NCBI RefSeq assembly: GCF_000143415.4
Contig: NW_003314345.1
Location: 18,574 to 71,896, forward strand
DNA from: Selaginella moellendorffii
Taxonomy: Eukaryota > Streptophyta > Lycopodiopsida > Selaginellales > Selaginellaceae
Direction of reading: 5' to 3'
Length of the DNA: 53,323 nucleotides
The notes beneath the pieces are model-generated. The model saw only the letters and a list, made by a program, of their open reading frames with translations, was not told the DNA's origin and did no database searches. Positions 32,292 through 42,465 of the stretch are shown piece after piece; position 1 is the stretch's first letter; each line of letters begins with the position of its first letter. The translations under genes were made by a program, and so were the position numbers.

Positions 32292-32992
32292 TGTAAGCTC
32301 CTGAGTTTAGAGTTCCCGGAAGGTCACCCAGCCTAGTACTATTCAAACCCAAGGACGTTTAACCCCAAATATCCCAAAACCCTTAACTGATTGAAAAAGG
32401 GGGTGCACTCTTATTCATGAGCCCTTTCCTTTTATATTTGAACCCCATGGACCGTTTCTCAAGTTGTTCTCTTTAGTTATTTACAATCCACCATGCTTCC
32501 TTGCAAGTTCACGCCCTCGTGAACAGAAGTTGAGAGCCGTAGCTCTCCCGAGAGCCCCGCTCTCTTGACACCCTACCCCTCGGGAGCAAACTGGACCAGC
32601 TAGATGTTGATTCCATGCTTCCTTGCAAGTTCACGCCCTCGTGAACGGAAGTTGAGAGCCGTAGCTCTCCCGAGAGCCCCGCTCTCTTGACACCCTACCC
32701 CTCGGGAGCAAACTGGACCAGCTAGATGTCAATCAACATGTGGTATAATTCCCCTAGCCAACCAAGAGAGTCGGACCTGAGACCGCTCCGATACCAAATG
32801 TAAGCTCCTGAGTTTAGACTTCTCGAGAGGTCACCCAGCCCAGTACTATTTAAACCCAAAGACACTTAACCCCAAGTATCCCAAGACTTTTAACCGATTG
32901 GAAAAGGAGGTGCACTTTTATTCATGGGCCCTTTCCTTCTATATTTGAACCCTATGGACCGTCTCTCAAGTCGTTCTCTTTGGTTGCTTACA
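32292..32992 (-). mobile_element. TRIM element, family 1, copy 1
   Basis: Two 194-bp direct LTRs (32292-32485 and 32799-32992) begin TGTAAG and end TTACA and enclose a 313-bp non-coding interior. On the minus strand the interior starts right after the LTR with TTTGGTATCGGAGC, which resembles the initiator-Met tRNA primer-binding site. The flanks TCCAG and TTCAA could be an eroded target duplication differing by two transitions. No protein is encoded, so it depended on another element for movement. A second copy lies at 49923-50722. Confidence 0.93.
32491..32734. repeat. ~122-bp tandem duplication inside TRIM copy 1
   Basis: The unit beginning CCATGCTTCCTTGCAAGTTC at 32491 recurs at 32613 with almost no differences over about 118 bp. 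Each unit contains a strong GAGAGC...GCTCTC hairpin-forming segment. Confidence 0.9.
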
Positions 32993-33259
32993 TTCAAATT
33001 GAAACCAATCTAACGGCTACCAAAATCCCACTATACTAATATTAGTATACGGCATCGTAGCCGTACACTTGGCCCTTGTATCATCCCCTCCTCTCAGAAT
33101 AATGGAAGACCATCAGGGTTCTCTTGTAGATGAGCCGAAATCTAGAGGAACGTCAGGAGGAGGCATTGGCGGATCTGTAGGTGGTATTAACTGTTCCTGA
33201 TCCCTTTGTATGAAGCGTTTCAACCGCTGCACATGCACAATCTCTGGAGGATTGGCATG

Positions 33260-34225
33260 CTAGACATCATGCCGAACCTCATACACTTGTGGTTCAACTT
33301 GCTGCAACACCCGATATAGTCCTTTCCACTGCGCAAGGAGCCCCTTAGATAAACCACATACTATAAGATGGGGAAAATGGACTAACACCAAATCATCCAC
33401 TTTGTACTCCGCAGGTGGACGATGATGGGAGTTGTACTGCTGTTGTTGTCCCACTTGTACACGGCCTAAGTGTTCGGCAAACTCCGCTCGGACAAGTGGA
33501 AGGATGCTCGTCAAATACTGATCCCACGACCTAGCATCGGCAGCTCATGGCAATCGTGAAGGTAAACCCAGCTCTGTTGGTAATATTGGATCATGATCAT
33601 ATAGGAGTTTATATAGTGAAGCACTAATAGAACTCTACACCCCTGTGACATATGCATACCGAAGAGACAACAAATAACCATCCCAATCCGAATGTTGAAA
33701 GTTCACATACTTCGCAATCATCCCCTTGAATGTCCGAACGAGCCGTTCCACCAGACCGTCTGATTGTGGATGATAAGCACTCGTGAAAGTGTGGCATATC
33801 CCCAACCGAGACGTCAAAATATGAAATGCTTCAGCCATAAAGGCGGGACCATTATCTAAAAGAATCTGCTTTGGACAAGAATGCTGGAACACCACATGAT
33901 TGAGGAGGAAGTATCCAACAGTAGTTGCAGAGGTGCTAGCAAGAGCACCAACTTCCACCCAACGAGTTAAGTAGTCAGAAGTAACAATAACATACTCATT
34001 GCCAACAATCAACCGTAGAAAAGGTCCCATAAGATCAAACGCCACCAACTCAAATGGACGGGAACCTGAAATTGACTCCAACCGTCCTTCTGCAGCCCGA
34101 GGGGGAGTATTACGAGCTTGGCACCAAACACAACTACGCACATACTGGATAATATCATGTTACATCTTCGGCCAATAGAAAGACCTGCGCAGCTTCTCGG
34201 TTACACGATGATGTCACCTAGAACT
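33260..34225 (-). pseudogene. gypsy integrase (zinc-binding and DDE core) with C-terminal part
   Basis: On the minus strand: HHRVTEKLRRSFYWPKM then a stop, DIIQYVRSCVWCQARN (HHCC zinc-binding), the catalytic core with FELVAFDLMGPF (first Asp), ILLDNGPAFMAEAF (second Asp) and SAYHPQSDGLVERLVRTF (Glu). The C-terminal segment around 33260-33514 has YKVDDLVLVHFPH and QWKGLYRVLQQV, a GPY-like module. Nonsense codons and a frame break near 33630-33515 make it a pseudogene. Confidence 0.88.
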
Positions 34226-34413
34226 GGAGAATCATGGTAGGCATGGAGAAACCATGGAATAAAGATAGAAGGCACCACCAGTCGTAAATGATCATTAGAA
34301 TCCGTCCCCACAAAATAAAGAAGGCCAGTTTCAAGGCGATATTGAGAATGTAAATGCCGGAAAGGCAAGTCATCAGCAAGTGATGCAGGATTCTCAAACC
34401 CATCTCGAAGCCT

Positions 34414-34902
34414 TCAAATCCATGGCTCAATCTGTTGAGCCTCGCAAACCTCATCAAGAGAAGGTAGATCTTGCTCTGTGCCTTGTGGACACTGAACGTC
34501 AAGTACAGTAATGGCCAACGGTATAGAATCCTCATTTAGAAAATCCACAAAGGCTGGAACAACAGGCTCGTCAGAAACATGAGAAGAGAATGGAGAAGGA
34601 AGAGGAGCTCGAGAAAGGGCATTAGCATCAGCCATAGAACTCCCTAGGTGATGAACAACATCAAAATCATATATCTGCAACTTCAAATCCCATCGAGTAG
34701 TATGACCAACGAGGTTCTTCTGCTTCAATAATGAAGTAACAGCAGCATGATCACCTTCAACTAACGTTCGAGAACCATGTAGATAAGCATGAAGTTTCTC
34801 AAAACCCCAAACTACTACTAAACACTTCTTCTCTGTCGTGGAGTAGTTCATTTAGGCTGGTTGTAATGTACGGCTTATATACACAATAGGATGGCACTGA
34901 CC
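34414..34902 (-). pseudogene. gypsy RNase H, 3' portion
   Basis: Reads CHPIVYISRTLQP, NYSTTEKKCLVVVWGFEKL, HAYLHGSRTLVEGDHAAVTS, RWDLKLQIYDFDVVHHLG and MADANALSRAP, typical of the RT-RNase H domain of Ty3/gypsy. It is the continuation of the part at 38046-38281, split from it by the 34903-38045 insertion. Confidence 0.88.
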
Positions 34903-35010
34903 TGTAAGCCACAAATTTTTCCTTTCTAATTTGCCAGCTTACCTCGTCTATCCGACCAACACTACCTTGGCTTGTGCTAAGTTCCCTTGCCAAGGTTCTC
35001 GCCTATTGTA

Positions 35011-35765
35011 CTAGCTCCTCTTTGCCATAAACCCATTCACATACTCCTGAATGGTTCCGGTCTGCTTCAGCCTACTCAGCTCGTCTCTTAGATGCAGAGT
35101 AGCATTCGGAGGAACGTAAGTCGTGCGGATCCTCGCCTTCATCATTTCCCAAGTGGCCACTGGTCCTTCGTTGGCCTCTGTCGTTCTCCACCAAGACTTG
35201 GCATTATCTGCCAAGTATGGTTTTGCATATGGGACCTTCTCCGAGCTTGGTAACCGCAACGCTCGGAAGTAGTCCTCCATATCATAAAATCAGTCCTCCA
35301 CCACCTTATAGTCATTCACTCCCTTGAAGACCGGTGTAGGCTTTGGTTTGTACTTGGGAACTGCCTGAGGGACTGATTCCACTTCGGTCTGTTCAACCTT
35401 GTCTGGTTTTTCCTCAGTCCCTACCGAAGGGTCCGCACCTTCTGCACTGCCAGCATCCATAGTCTTTCACTCTTTCTTCCGCTTCTCGTCACGCTTTAAC
35501 TTGCGTACGAGAGTCTCCAGCAGGGCATTGGTCTACGCCAATTATCCTTCTAGAACGTCGAATCGAGCCTTGGACGACCGAACCTCGCCACCAGACTCCT
35601 GTTTGGAAGTTTCCTCACTGGAGTCCTCCTCATGTATGGATTCCTCATCCATAGCCTCTTGTTCGACTGGAGGCTCCAACTCTGGCAGAGGTTCCGTCTC
35701 TGCCTGGGTTTGCTTACGCCCTGCCTTTGCTATCTCCCAGCAATCCGCCTCTATCCTTCGCTAGA
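35011..35765 (-). pseudogene. gag relic of LTR family X
   Basis: The minus strand reads KYKPKPTPVFKGVNDYKVVE, then a TGA where Trp is expected, then FYDMEDYFRALRLP, AKPYLADNAKSWWRTTEANE, TWEMMKARIRTTYVPPNA and LRDELSRLKQTGTIQEYVNG. This is the Retrotrans_gag pattern. It stops abruptly where it joins the LTR fragment near 35018, so pol has been deleted. Confidence 0.85.
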
Positions 35766-36233
35766 ACTGAGGAAAATGCTCCGATACCAAATTGTAAGCC
35801 ACAAATTTTTCCTTTCTAGTTTGCCAGCTTACCTCGTCTATCCGACCAACACTGCCTTGGCTTGTGCTAAGTTCCCTCGCCAAGGTTCTTGCCTATTGTA
35901 CTAGCTCCTACTTGGTCCTACTTGGTTTCAACTACTCACTGCACGAGCAATGGAGCGTTAGCCTTCCATCCACGGATTCCCAAATCTCTCCCAATCCCTT
36001 TCCCCGGATTAGACTGGACTTAAGGTTCGGCTACACTCCCCAACAGCCAAACACACCAAGCCATCCAGGTTCCTAACACCCCTTGGTGCAACAAGACTTG
36101 ATCATAGGACCCTCTAAATCCCAAGCCTCGGGTGTAACACTTGCTTCGGGACATCGGGGCGAAACACCGTGGCCTAACGGCCCAGTATAGGTACCTCTAG
36201 CCCCCCACTTCCATCCCGAAGGGAAGGCCCAAG

Positions 36234-36874
36234 TGTAGCGCACCTTATCTCTCTCCCCTTAAGCCAACTGGAAAAGGGGCAATTGCTTAATGAGAGAGCC
36301 TTTAGTGGCTATTTTATCCCCATTTATCTCCCAAGGTTCCAAGGATCCACGGTGACAGTATATCCAAATCTCATCCCATAATCACATGCGCTACACTCAC
36401 CCCCCCTTCAAAGATGTCAATATCCTCATTGACTATTGACTAACAACCCCTACTGAGCCAAGGGGAACCAGCATTTGTGTAGACCAGCTATTCCATGTGA
36501 GGCAATTAGTCATCCATCCGTACTGCAGTCCCACGGTGGATACCTTCGTCCGTGGATACTCCACACAAGAGGAAGGACGTACGCATGGATGCCCAATACA
36601 TACAATTTCAAATTTAGGGGTAGGAATATACCTTGCTCAAGGGTATATTATACTTTTAAGTAGCCACTAATCAATGAGAATTGAACCCGTGCCATTTGCT
36701 CTGATACCAACTGTAGCGCACTTTATCTCTCTCCCCTTAAGCCAACTGGAAAAAGGGCAATTGCTTGATAAGAGAGCCCTTAGTGGCTATTTTATCCCCA
36801 TTTTATCTCCCAAGGTTCCAAGGATCCACGGTGACAGTATATCCAAATCTCATCCCATGATCACATGCGCTACT
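36234..36874 (-). mobile_element. TRIM element, family 2, inside the family X LTR
   Basis: Direct LTRs of ~162 bp (36234-36395 and 36712-36874) start TGTAGCGCAC and end GCGCTAC(A/T). A ~316-bp non-coding interior follows; on the minus strand it begins TTGGTATCAGAGC, an initiator-Met primer-binding site. A perfect CCAAG target duplication flanks it (36229-36233 and 36875-36879). The empty site is seen uninterrupted in the solo LTR near 52480-52490. Confidence 0.95.
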
Positions 36875-37245
36875 CCAAGCCCCTAGGAAGGGCGAGGACC
36901 AATGAGCCATAAGGTACTCAAGTGGGGCACCACTCCACATGAGCCGGGAGCACCGTAGTCGGTTTCCCTTTCGGGAGTGGGAGCTGCTTTTGAGCACTTC
37001 CTTGGGTGGCCCCTCCGGCACCACCCAAGCCTATACTCACTCCCACCCAAGGCCCCTCGGCCCCAATCTCAACCTCAAGTCAGTTTCGAAGCACCACTGG
37101 AGAGTTCCTTCAAGACTAGTTCCTGAACCTCACTATCCCTACTATACTTTTGGAACCCCCTGCAGACCTCGCCCCCCCCCCCCCCCTCCCCTGGGAGATG
37201 CATGCTTTGGGCTTTCACCCCTTGACCCGTATTAGTATTTGGACT

Positions 37246-37505
37246 TAGTCTCAGATTCGATCTTGGACTCGATCTCGGACCCGACTTCGGATTCGGTCTC
37301 GGACTCGATCTCGGACTCGATCTCGGACCCGATCTCGGACTCGACTTCGGAGTTGACCTCGGGCTCGGTCTCGGACCCGATTTGGATCTCGAACTCCGTC
37401 TCGAACTCGGTCTCGAACTCGGTCTCGATCTCAGTCTCCGATTCGGCCTCGGCTCGATCCCAGACTCTATCTCGAACTCGGTCTCAAAGTCGGTCTTGGA
37501 CTCGA
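37246..37505. repeat. Degenerate TCGGACTCGATC tandem array in the LTR
   Basis: A 6/12-bp periodic array of CTCGGA, CTCGAT and CCGA words. It stays open in several frames and so generates spurious Asp-Ser and Arg-Ser ORFs. The homologous array in the solo LTR is at 52843-53060. A run of about 18 C residues (37171-37188) precedes it and is absent from the solo LTR. Confidence 0.9.
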
Positions 37506-37624
37506 TCTTCGACTTGGTCCCATCCGATGAACTCTTTGTCATTTCGGTCAAGCTTATGGGGATCCTTTAGCCTACGACATCTCGGGGAGTCGGTTCCTTA
37601 CAACTTGAAGTCCAAATTGAGGTA

Positions 37625-38045
37625 TGTGATGGGAGTGGGGGGGTAGAGGTACCCATACCGGGCCGTTAGGCCACGGTATTTCGCCCCAATATCCTGAAGC
37701 AAGTGTTGCACCCAAGGCTTGGGATTTAGAGGGTCCCATGATCAAGCCTTGTTGTACCAAGGGGTGTTAGGAACCTGGATGGCTTGGTGTGCTTGGGTGC
37801 TTGTGCCTGTGGGGAGTGTAGCCGAACCTTAAGTCCAGTCTAACCCGGGGAGGGGGATTAGGAGAGATTTGGGAATCCGTGGATGGAAGGCTAACGCTCC
37901 ATTGCTCGTGCAGTGAGTAGTTGAAACCAAGTAGAACCAAGTAGGAGCTGGTACAATAGGCGAGAACCTTGGCGAGGGAACTTAGCACAAGCTAAGGTAG
38001 TGTTGGTCGGATAGACGAGGTAAGCTGGCAAATTTGTGGCTTACA
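37625..38045 (+). repeat. Inverted fragment of the family X LTR (U5 end)
   Basis: Reads as the reverse complement of the first ~430 bp of 35793-37602 (ACCCATACCGGGCCGTTAG... AAATTTGTGGCTTACA). About 20 bp of unrelated filler (37603-37624) separates it from the full LTR. It ends exactly at the TGACC target duplication. Confidence 0.88.
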
Positions 38046-39137
38046 TGACCATGCACACTCGAACTCTCTTGCATCAGCGCACCTCCAAAACCAATGTCAA
38101 AAGCATCCATGCGCAAAATAAAAAGTCGAGTGTAGTCAGGATATGCCAAAACCGGAGGAGTCGTGAATAGCTCTTTGAGATCCACGAATGCTTGCTCACA
38201 ATTCAGAGACCAAATGAAAGATGACATTGATAACTTCAGCAATGCTCGCAATGGTGCAGTGCGATCAGAAAGATGATCCACAAAATGACCGAGAAACTAC
38301 ATCTTGCCCAAGAAGCACTGCACATCATTCACATACTTCAGAGTAGGGAACTTTAGAACAGCCACAAGTTTGTCAAGATCAACTTGCAAACTCTCACAAG
38401 AAATACGGTATCCAAGATAAGTTGTGTCCTTGGACCCAAACACGCACTTCGACCACTTCAGCTTTAAACTAACGTCACGTAGCCGATCCAACATTTTACA
38501 AACATCACGAACATGCTCCTCCCACGTCCCATCCGAGTGGATCAAAACATCATCAATGAAGTTAACAGTCACCTCTGGCATATCGCAAAGAATCTCATCC
38601 ATCATCCGTTAGAAAGTTGTTGGAGCATTGTTCAAACCAAACGGCATCACCAAGAACCCGTACAAACCAAACGGTGTACGAAAAATAGTCTTAGGAATAT
38701 TTTCTTCGGCCATTGGTACTTGCCAGTACCCAGAAGCAAGATCTAGCTTGGTGAACCAACGACTTCACCCCAGATGATCCAAGAGATCAGTAATGTGAGG
38801 AAGAGGGTACACATATGGGATCGTCACTTCGTTTAACGGATGATAGTTGATGCAAAAACGAATACTCCCATCAAGCTTCGTCACAAAATGAGGTTCTCTT
38901 GTCCAAGGACTCCGCGACTTCCGAATAACACCCTTCTCCAACATTTCTTGACATTCCTTGACATTCCTTGACATTTGCATATAAAATCTGGATCTCCTTG
39001 GGTGATCGATGATGAACGGAAACTTTGATTGGATGAGCATCCCCGGTTGGAATTGGATGACGTGTGGCAATCTTGACCCCAGATGAGAGGTCAAATTCAA
39101 AGAGATTAGAATACTCCTTCATGAGCCGGTCCACCAC
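38046..39137 (-). pseudogene. gypsy reverse transcriptase and 5' part of RNase H
   Basis: Minus strand: [60 protein letters not shown] then a TAA in place of Gln, then VTVNFIDDVLIHSDGTWEEH (the YxDD-type active site is FIDD), KWSKCVFGSKDTTYLGYRIS, FLGKM, a TAG, FLGHFVDH, FVDLKELFTTPPVLAYPDYT and FDIGFGGALMQE. The frame is broken by stops and then by the family X insertion. A duplicated CTTGACATTC motif near 38946-38972 shifts the N-terminal part. Confidence 0.9.
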
Positions 39138-39706
39138 TACAACACAAAGATCGTCAGAGGGATCAAAAAAGGGAAGAGCAGAATAACATGGAAATATAGG
39201 AGGAAATAGTGGGGGAACAAAAGTAATGGAAGCAGAGGTAGAAGTAAAGGGACGAAAAGGGACGGAAGTAAGATGAATGGATGAAACATAAAAAAGTACT
39301 CACAAGGGGGAGAAGCCTCAAAGTCACACTTGGCATGATTGCGCTGCAACCAATCCATACCAAGAATGAAGTCAAAAGCTTGACTCGGCACCACCCGCAA
39401 TGACTACAACTCAAGCTCGAGATCGCCCACATGCACAACCAGGTCCGCCTCATCCTGTGCACATGTATGTGTACGGCCGTTGCCATAAAGAATGAAAACT
39501 GGTTCTGCCGCACGATGCAAGTGTAGATGGCAACGTGTGGCAATAGGTCGAGCAATAGAAGATAAACTCGAACCTATATCAACCAATACAGAGAGAATAA
39601 TAGGAGACCTCTTGTTATAAAAACGAGCTTGTAAAGTAAACACTAGATGAACTGGTGCTGAGTGAACCCCTTGATGATACTCCCAAAAGAAATATGGAGG
39701 GGTCAC
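39137..39706 (-). pseudogene. gypsy aspartic protease region
   Basis: Reads PIILSVLVDIGSSLSSIA and, after a stop, FDFILGMDWLQRNHAKCDFE. The active site DTG appears as DIG (Thr to Ile), which fits C-to-T decay and should inactivate it. Spacer sequence with a Phe/Leu-rich frame lies between it and RT. Confidence 0.8.
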
Positions 39707-39732
39707 TAACTTATTCGCGCAAGGTCCCTTTG

Positions 39733-40665
39733 TTACTCACGTAACTCCTCGTTTCCCGAATGCATCTCGGTGTTCAAACCTTCCACTACAACAGCACCAA
39801 TGGGACGTTGTTGATGCCAAGATCTCCATCCAGGAAATGGAGGTCGCCAATCTGGAAAACGCTGACAATGCCGATAAGTATGACCAACTTCGTCACATGC
39901 CCAACAGTGAACATCATAGCCACAACCATGTCCTTGCCTTTGTCCTTGGACTCGAGCAGCAGCAGCATCAACCTCTATTGGAACAGGACCATCACCTATA
40001 GAAAGAGGAGCTGAAGGACGTGCAGCAAGAAGTGGAAGAGGCGACGTTTCATAACGTTGTGCCAAGCGAAGAGCATCGTCAAGGGTGGCAGGAGCAAGTG
40101 CATGCACAAGTCTGACAAAATCTCGACAAAGTGTTGGCCACAACATTCCTAGCTTGACCCGCTCTGACATATTTGGCTCTGCACGAAGCAAAAGACTTCG
40201 GAAACGAATGCCAAACTACATCACCAACTCAAATGGCCCTTGGTGAAGACAATGCAATTGTTGGAAAGCATCATCATAGTCATCGGCATGTCCGAAGGCG
40301 CGTTTGAAGATATCCAAAAGAACACTCCAATCCCCACGAGTGGCTGCGCCTAAACCGTTGTACCACTGCAACGCTATCCCTTGGAGACACGTGGGAAACT
40401 CATGCAAACATTGAGCATCATCCCAAGAATGATATGCAGCAATCACCGTGAAGTGATCGAACCAATGGTACACATCATCCCTAGGATTCTCGCAAAAGAA
40501 TTTTAGCCGAATGCGAGGATTGGCACCAAGAGCAAGAGGAGTTGTACCATGTGCCGTGAACGCTGCCATCAATTGAGTTTGGTTGTTCAATTGCAAAAGC
40601 ATAGAATCAAGCAATTGTACCAATTGCTACTCCAGAGTCAAAAGGGGAGATTGCTGATCTACCAT
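39733..40665 (-). pseudogene. gypsy gag with zinc knuckle
   Basis: Starts MVDQQSPLLTLE at 40665 and meets a TAG ~12 codons in, then QLVQLLDSMLLQLNNQTQLM, FFCENPRDDVYHWFDHFTVI, LQGIALQWYNGLGA, a second TAG after GPFELVM, and ERVKLGMLWPTLCRDFVRLV. A CCHC zinc knuckle CWACDEVGHTYRHC lies near 40080-39860. Both stops could be former CAG codons. Confidence 0.88.
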
Positions 40666-40900
40666 GGAGACAAATGAAAAAGAAAGAGCAAAAGAAGAGA
40701 AATGACAAAAAGTTAAAAGGAAATGGTAGATCTAGACAATGCAAAAAGCTAGATCTAAACCAAAATCCTAAAAGGAAAGAACAAAAGAATGAAATTGAAA
40801 AAAAGCTAGATCTAGACAATGCAAAAGCTAGATTTAAACCAAAATCCCAAATCCAAGCACTTCTCAGGAACAATCAAAAGTGCCCCTCACCTTCACCAAT

Positions 40901-41075
40901 GTGAGTGCTTGGAATATGGAAAGGGAATACAGAAAATGTGCATATCAATTAGCCCAAAAACACTAGTTTATATATAGAAGTGAGTGGTCCGAATTGAAAC
41001 CAATTCGACTGTTACCAAAATCCCACTATACTAATATTAATATACGGCATCGTAATTGTACACTTGGCCCTCACA
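40901..41075 (-). repeat. Right (5') LTR of the gypsy element
   Basis: 175 bp, TGTGAGTGCTTGG...CCCTCACA, uninterrupted. On the minus strand it is followed by TTGGTGAAGGTGAGGGGC, which is not the initiator-Met primer site used by the other families in this window. Confidence 0.88.
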
Positions 41076-41385
41076 ACATATTAATTAACTCAAAAACCCT
41101 ATCTTATATATAGAATTGAGTGGTCTGAATTTAAACTAATCCGACGGCTATCAAAATCCCACTACAATAAATATTAATATATAGCTGTTAATATTAATAT
41201 ACAACATTATAACTGTACACTAGACCTCATATCATCCCCTACTCTCGAAAGGATGGAATGCAATCAAGGTTTGCTAGTTGATTGCCCAAGATTTAAAGGA
41301 ACATTAAGAGGAGGCATTGGTGGATCTGTAAATGGTACTAATTATTTCTGATCTCTTTATACAAAGCATTTTAACTGTTGTATTG
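41076..41385 (-). mobile_element. Truncated second copy of the gypsy LTR and 3' interior
   Basis: 41080-41220 resembles the LTR from its TCAATTAGCCCAAAAACCC part onward, and 41221-41383 resembles the element interior at 33081-33235 (ATCATCCCCTACTCTCG..., GGAGGCATTGGTGGATCTGT). It is more diverged than the main element and is cut at 41385 by another repeat. Confidence 0.8.
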
Positions 41386-41557
41386 TGTAGTGCATATGGT
41401 TTTTACCCTTTATCTTATAGTGATTTACCATAAGATAACATTACGAAGCGGAACCTAAACCCTTTATATGCCACATGTCACATGCTACATGTGCATATGA
41501 TAGTGGTGTGGAACCTGAGGTTCAGGGCCTTGGGCCACTGAACGAAGGAACGGTGCC
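41386..41557 (-). repeat. LTR fragment of family B (minus orientation)
   Basis: Matches 51668-51838 (TGTAG..GCATAT, GTGATTTACCATA, GGATAGTGGTGTGGAACC, CTTGGGCCA). It is interrupted at 41558 by the foldback palindrome. Confidence 0.85.
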
Positions 41558-42388
41558 ATCTTTACATTCCGTAGATATGCCAAATGAGCAAATCTAGACA
41601 CTTTCCATAATTAGCATTAAAGACCAAAATGAGATTAACACAAAGGGCATGATAGCGAAGTTTACGATAAGCTATCATCTAGCAATATTGAGGGACTAGT
41701 CTCAATATGTAGGCTTCTTGTCAAGCCAGTGCAAGACAGAGCAAAAGAGAACTAAAAAGCCAGGCCAAGTATGCTTGGCTCAATAAACATTTAGGAATTC
41801 CATCGTTATGCTCATCCGGCCAAGTACAAATGCAAAGTCCAATTTACTAACACTTGAACAAGAGGGACTAATAAAGGGTCTAGCAATACCGACCTCCTGC
41901 CATCGTGGCAGTAAGGAAAGAGTGTCCATAAGGACTGGCCGACAAGTAATTTTCTGTCGCGAATGTGACTTCGGGTATCGAAAGTTATCTGTCGACTAGT
42001 CCTTACAGACACTCTTACCTTACTGCCACGACAGGCAGGAGGTCAGTATTGCTGGACCCTTTATCAGTCCCTTTTGTGCTAGTGGAGTTAACTGGGCATT
42101 TCGAGTGTACTTAGACTGGACGAGCATAAGGATGGAATTTCTACGTGTTATTAGCTAAGCATACTTAGCCCGGTAAGGAGTTCCCGTCTCGTTATGTCTT
42201 GCACTAGCTAGTGACAAGAACCCTCGCGTATTGAGATTGGTCCCTCAATATCGTTGGATGATAGCTTACCGTGTCTGCCAAACACCCTCACTATCATGCC
42301 CTTTGTGTTAGTCTCATTTCGGTCCCAAATGCTATTTATGGAAAGTGTCTAAATTCGCTCATTTGGCATATCTACGGAATGTAGAGAT
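41558..42388. repeat. Foldback element: ~400-bp inverted arms, 25-nt loop
   Basis: The left arm 41558-41954 pairs with the right arm 41980-42388 (for example TTTACATTCCGTAGATATGC against GCATATCTACGGAATGTAGA, and AAAGGGCATGATAG against CTATCATGCCCTTT). The arms differ at scattered positions. No ORF of note and no clear target duplication. It could be a non-autonomous foldback/MULE-type transposon or an old inverted duplication. Confidence 0.88.
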
Positions 42389-42465
42389 TGGCCCGAACAC
42401 AATGGTGTTCGTCCCGTATCCAAATTCGCAATCTAAGGACATTCCATATTTAGTAAGTTTTGAGC

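Larger units (their letters stand above)
32199..33080 (-). repeat. Left (3') LTR of the gypsy element, interrupted by a TRIM
   Basis: Sequence 32199-32291 plus 32993-33080 aligns with the right LTR at 40901-41075. The 701-bp intervening block is a separate TRIM element (32292-32992). The LTR ends ...TTGTA, where the other copy ends ...TCACA. Confidence 0.88.
35793..37602 (-). repeat. Full-length LTR of family X (with TRIM inside)
   Basis: Begins TGTAAGCCACAAATTTTTCC on plus and ends GGTTCCTTACA. Without the TRIM and its target duplication it is ~1.16 kb, matching the solo LTR at 52039-53188. It contains a TCGGACTCGATC-type tandem region and a long C tract. Confidence 0.92.
34903..38045 (-). 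mobile_element. Rearranged LTR element (family X) with two identical U5 ends
   Basis: Flanked by a perfect TGACC duplication (34898-34902 and 38046-38050). From left to right: a 116-bp fragment of the LTR U5 end (34903-35018), a gag relic on the minus strand (35011-35765), a primer-binding site (ATTTGGTATCGGAGC on minus at 35778-35792), a full LTR (35793-37602, containing TRIM family 2), and an inverted U5-end LTR fragment (about 37625-38045). Pol and most of the 3' LTR are missing. Both outer ends are therefore the same LTR terminus in opposite orientation, which a normal integration would not give. Confidence 0.85.
32199..41075 (-). mobile_element. Decayed Ty3/gypsy LTR retrotransposon with nested insertions
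   Basis: Both ends carry the same ~175-180-bp LTR (TGTGAGTGCTTGGAATATGG... at 32199 and 40901), the left one enlarged by a TRIM insertion. Coding order on the minus strand is gag, protease, RT, RNase H, integrase, which is the Ty3/gypsy order. A purine-rich PPT lies next to the 3' LTR (33081-33097, read on minus). The flanks share ACAT (32195-32198 and 41076-41079), a possible eroded target duplication. Several stop codons (two in gag, one in RT at YGF..NNAPTTF*R, one after FLGKM) and a 3.1-kb insertion in RNase H make it defective. Many of the stops are consistent with C-to-T decay. Confidence 0.92.

Noticed and set aside
32491-32734. CRISPR-like or satellite array
   Set aside because: There are only two adjacent copies, inside a TRIM element; it is a simple tandem duplication in a plant genome.
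37239-37646. Long Ser-Asp-rich and Arg-Ser-rich ORFs on both strands
   Set aside because: They are products of the TCGGACTCGATC simple repeat inside an LTR; the same artefact appears at 52844-53116.
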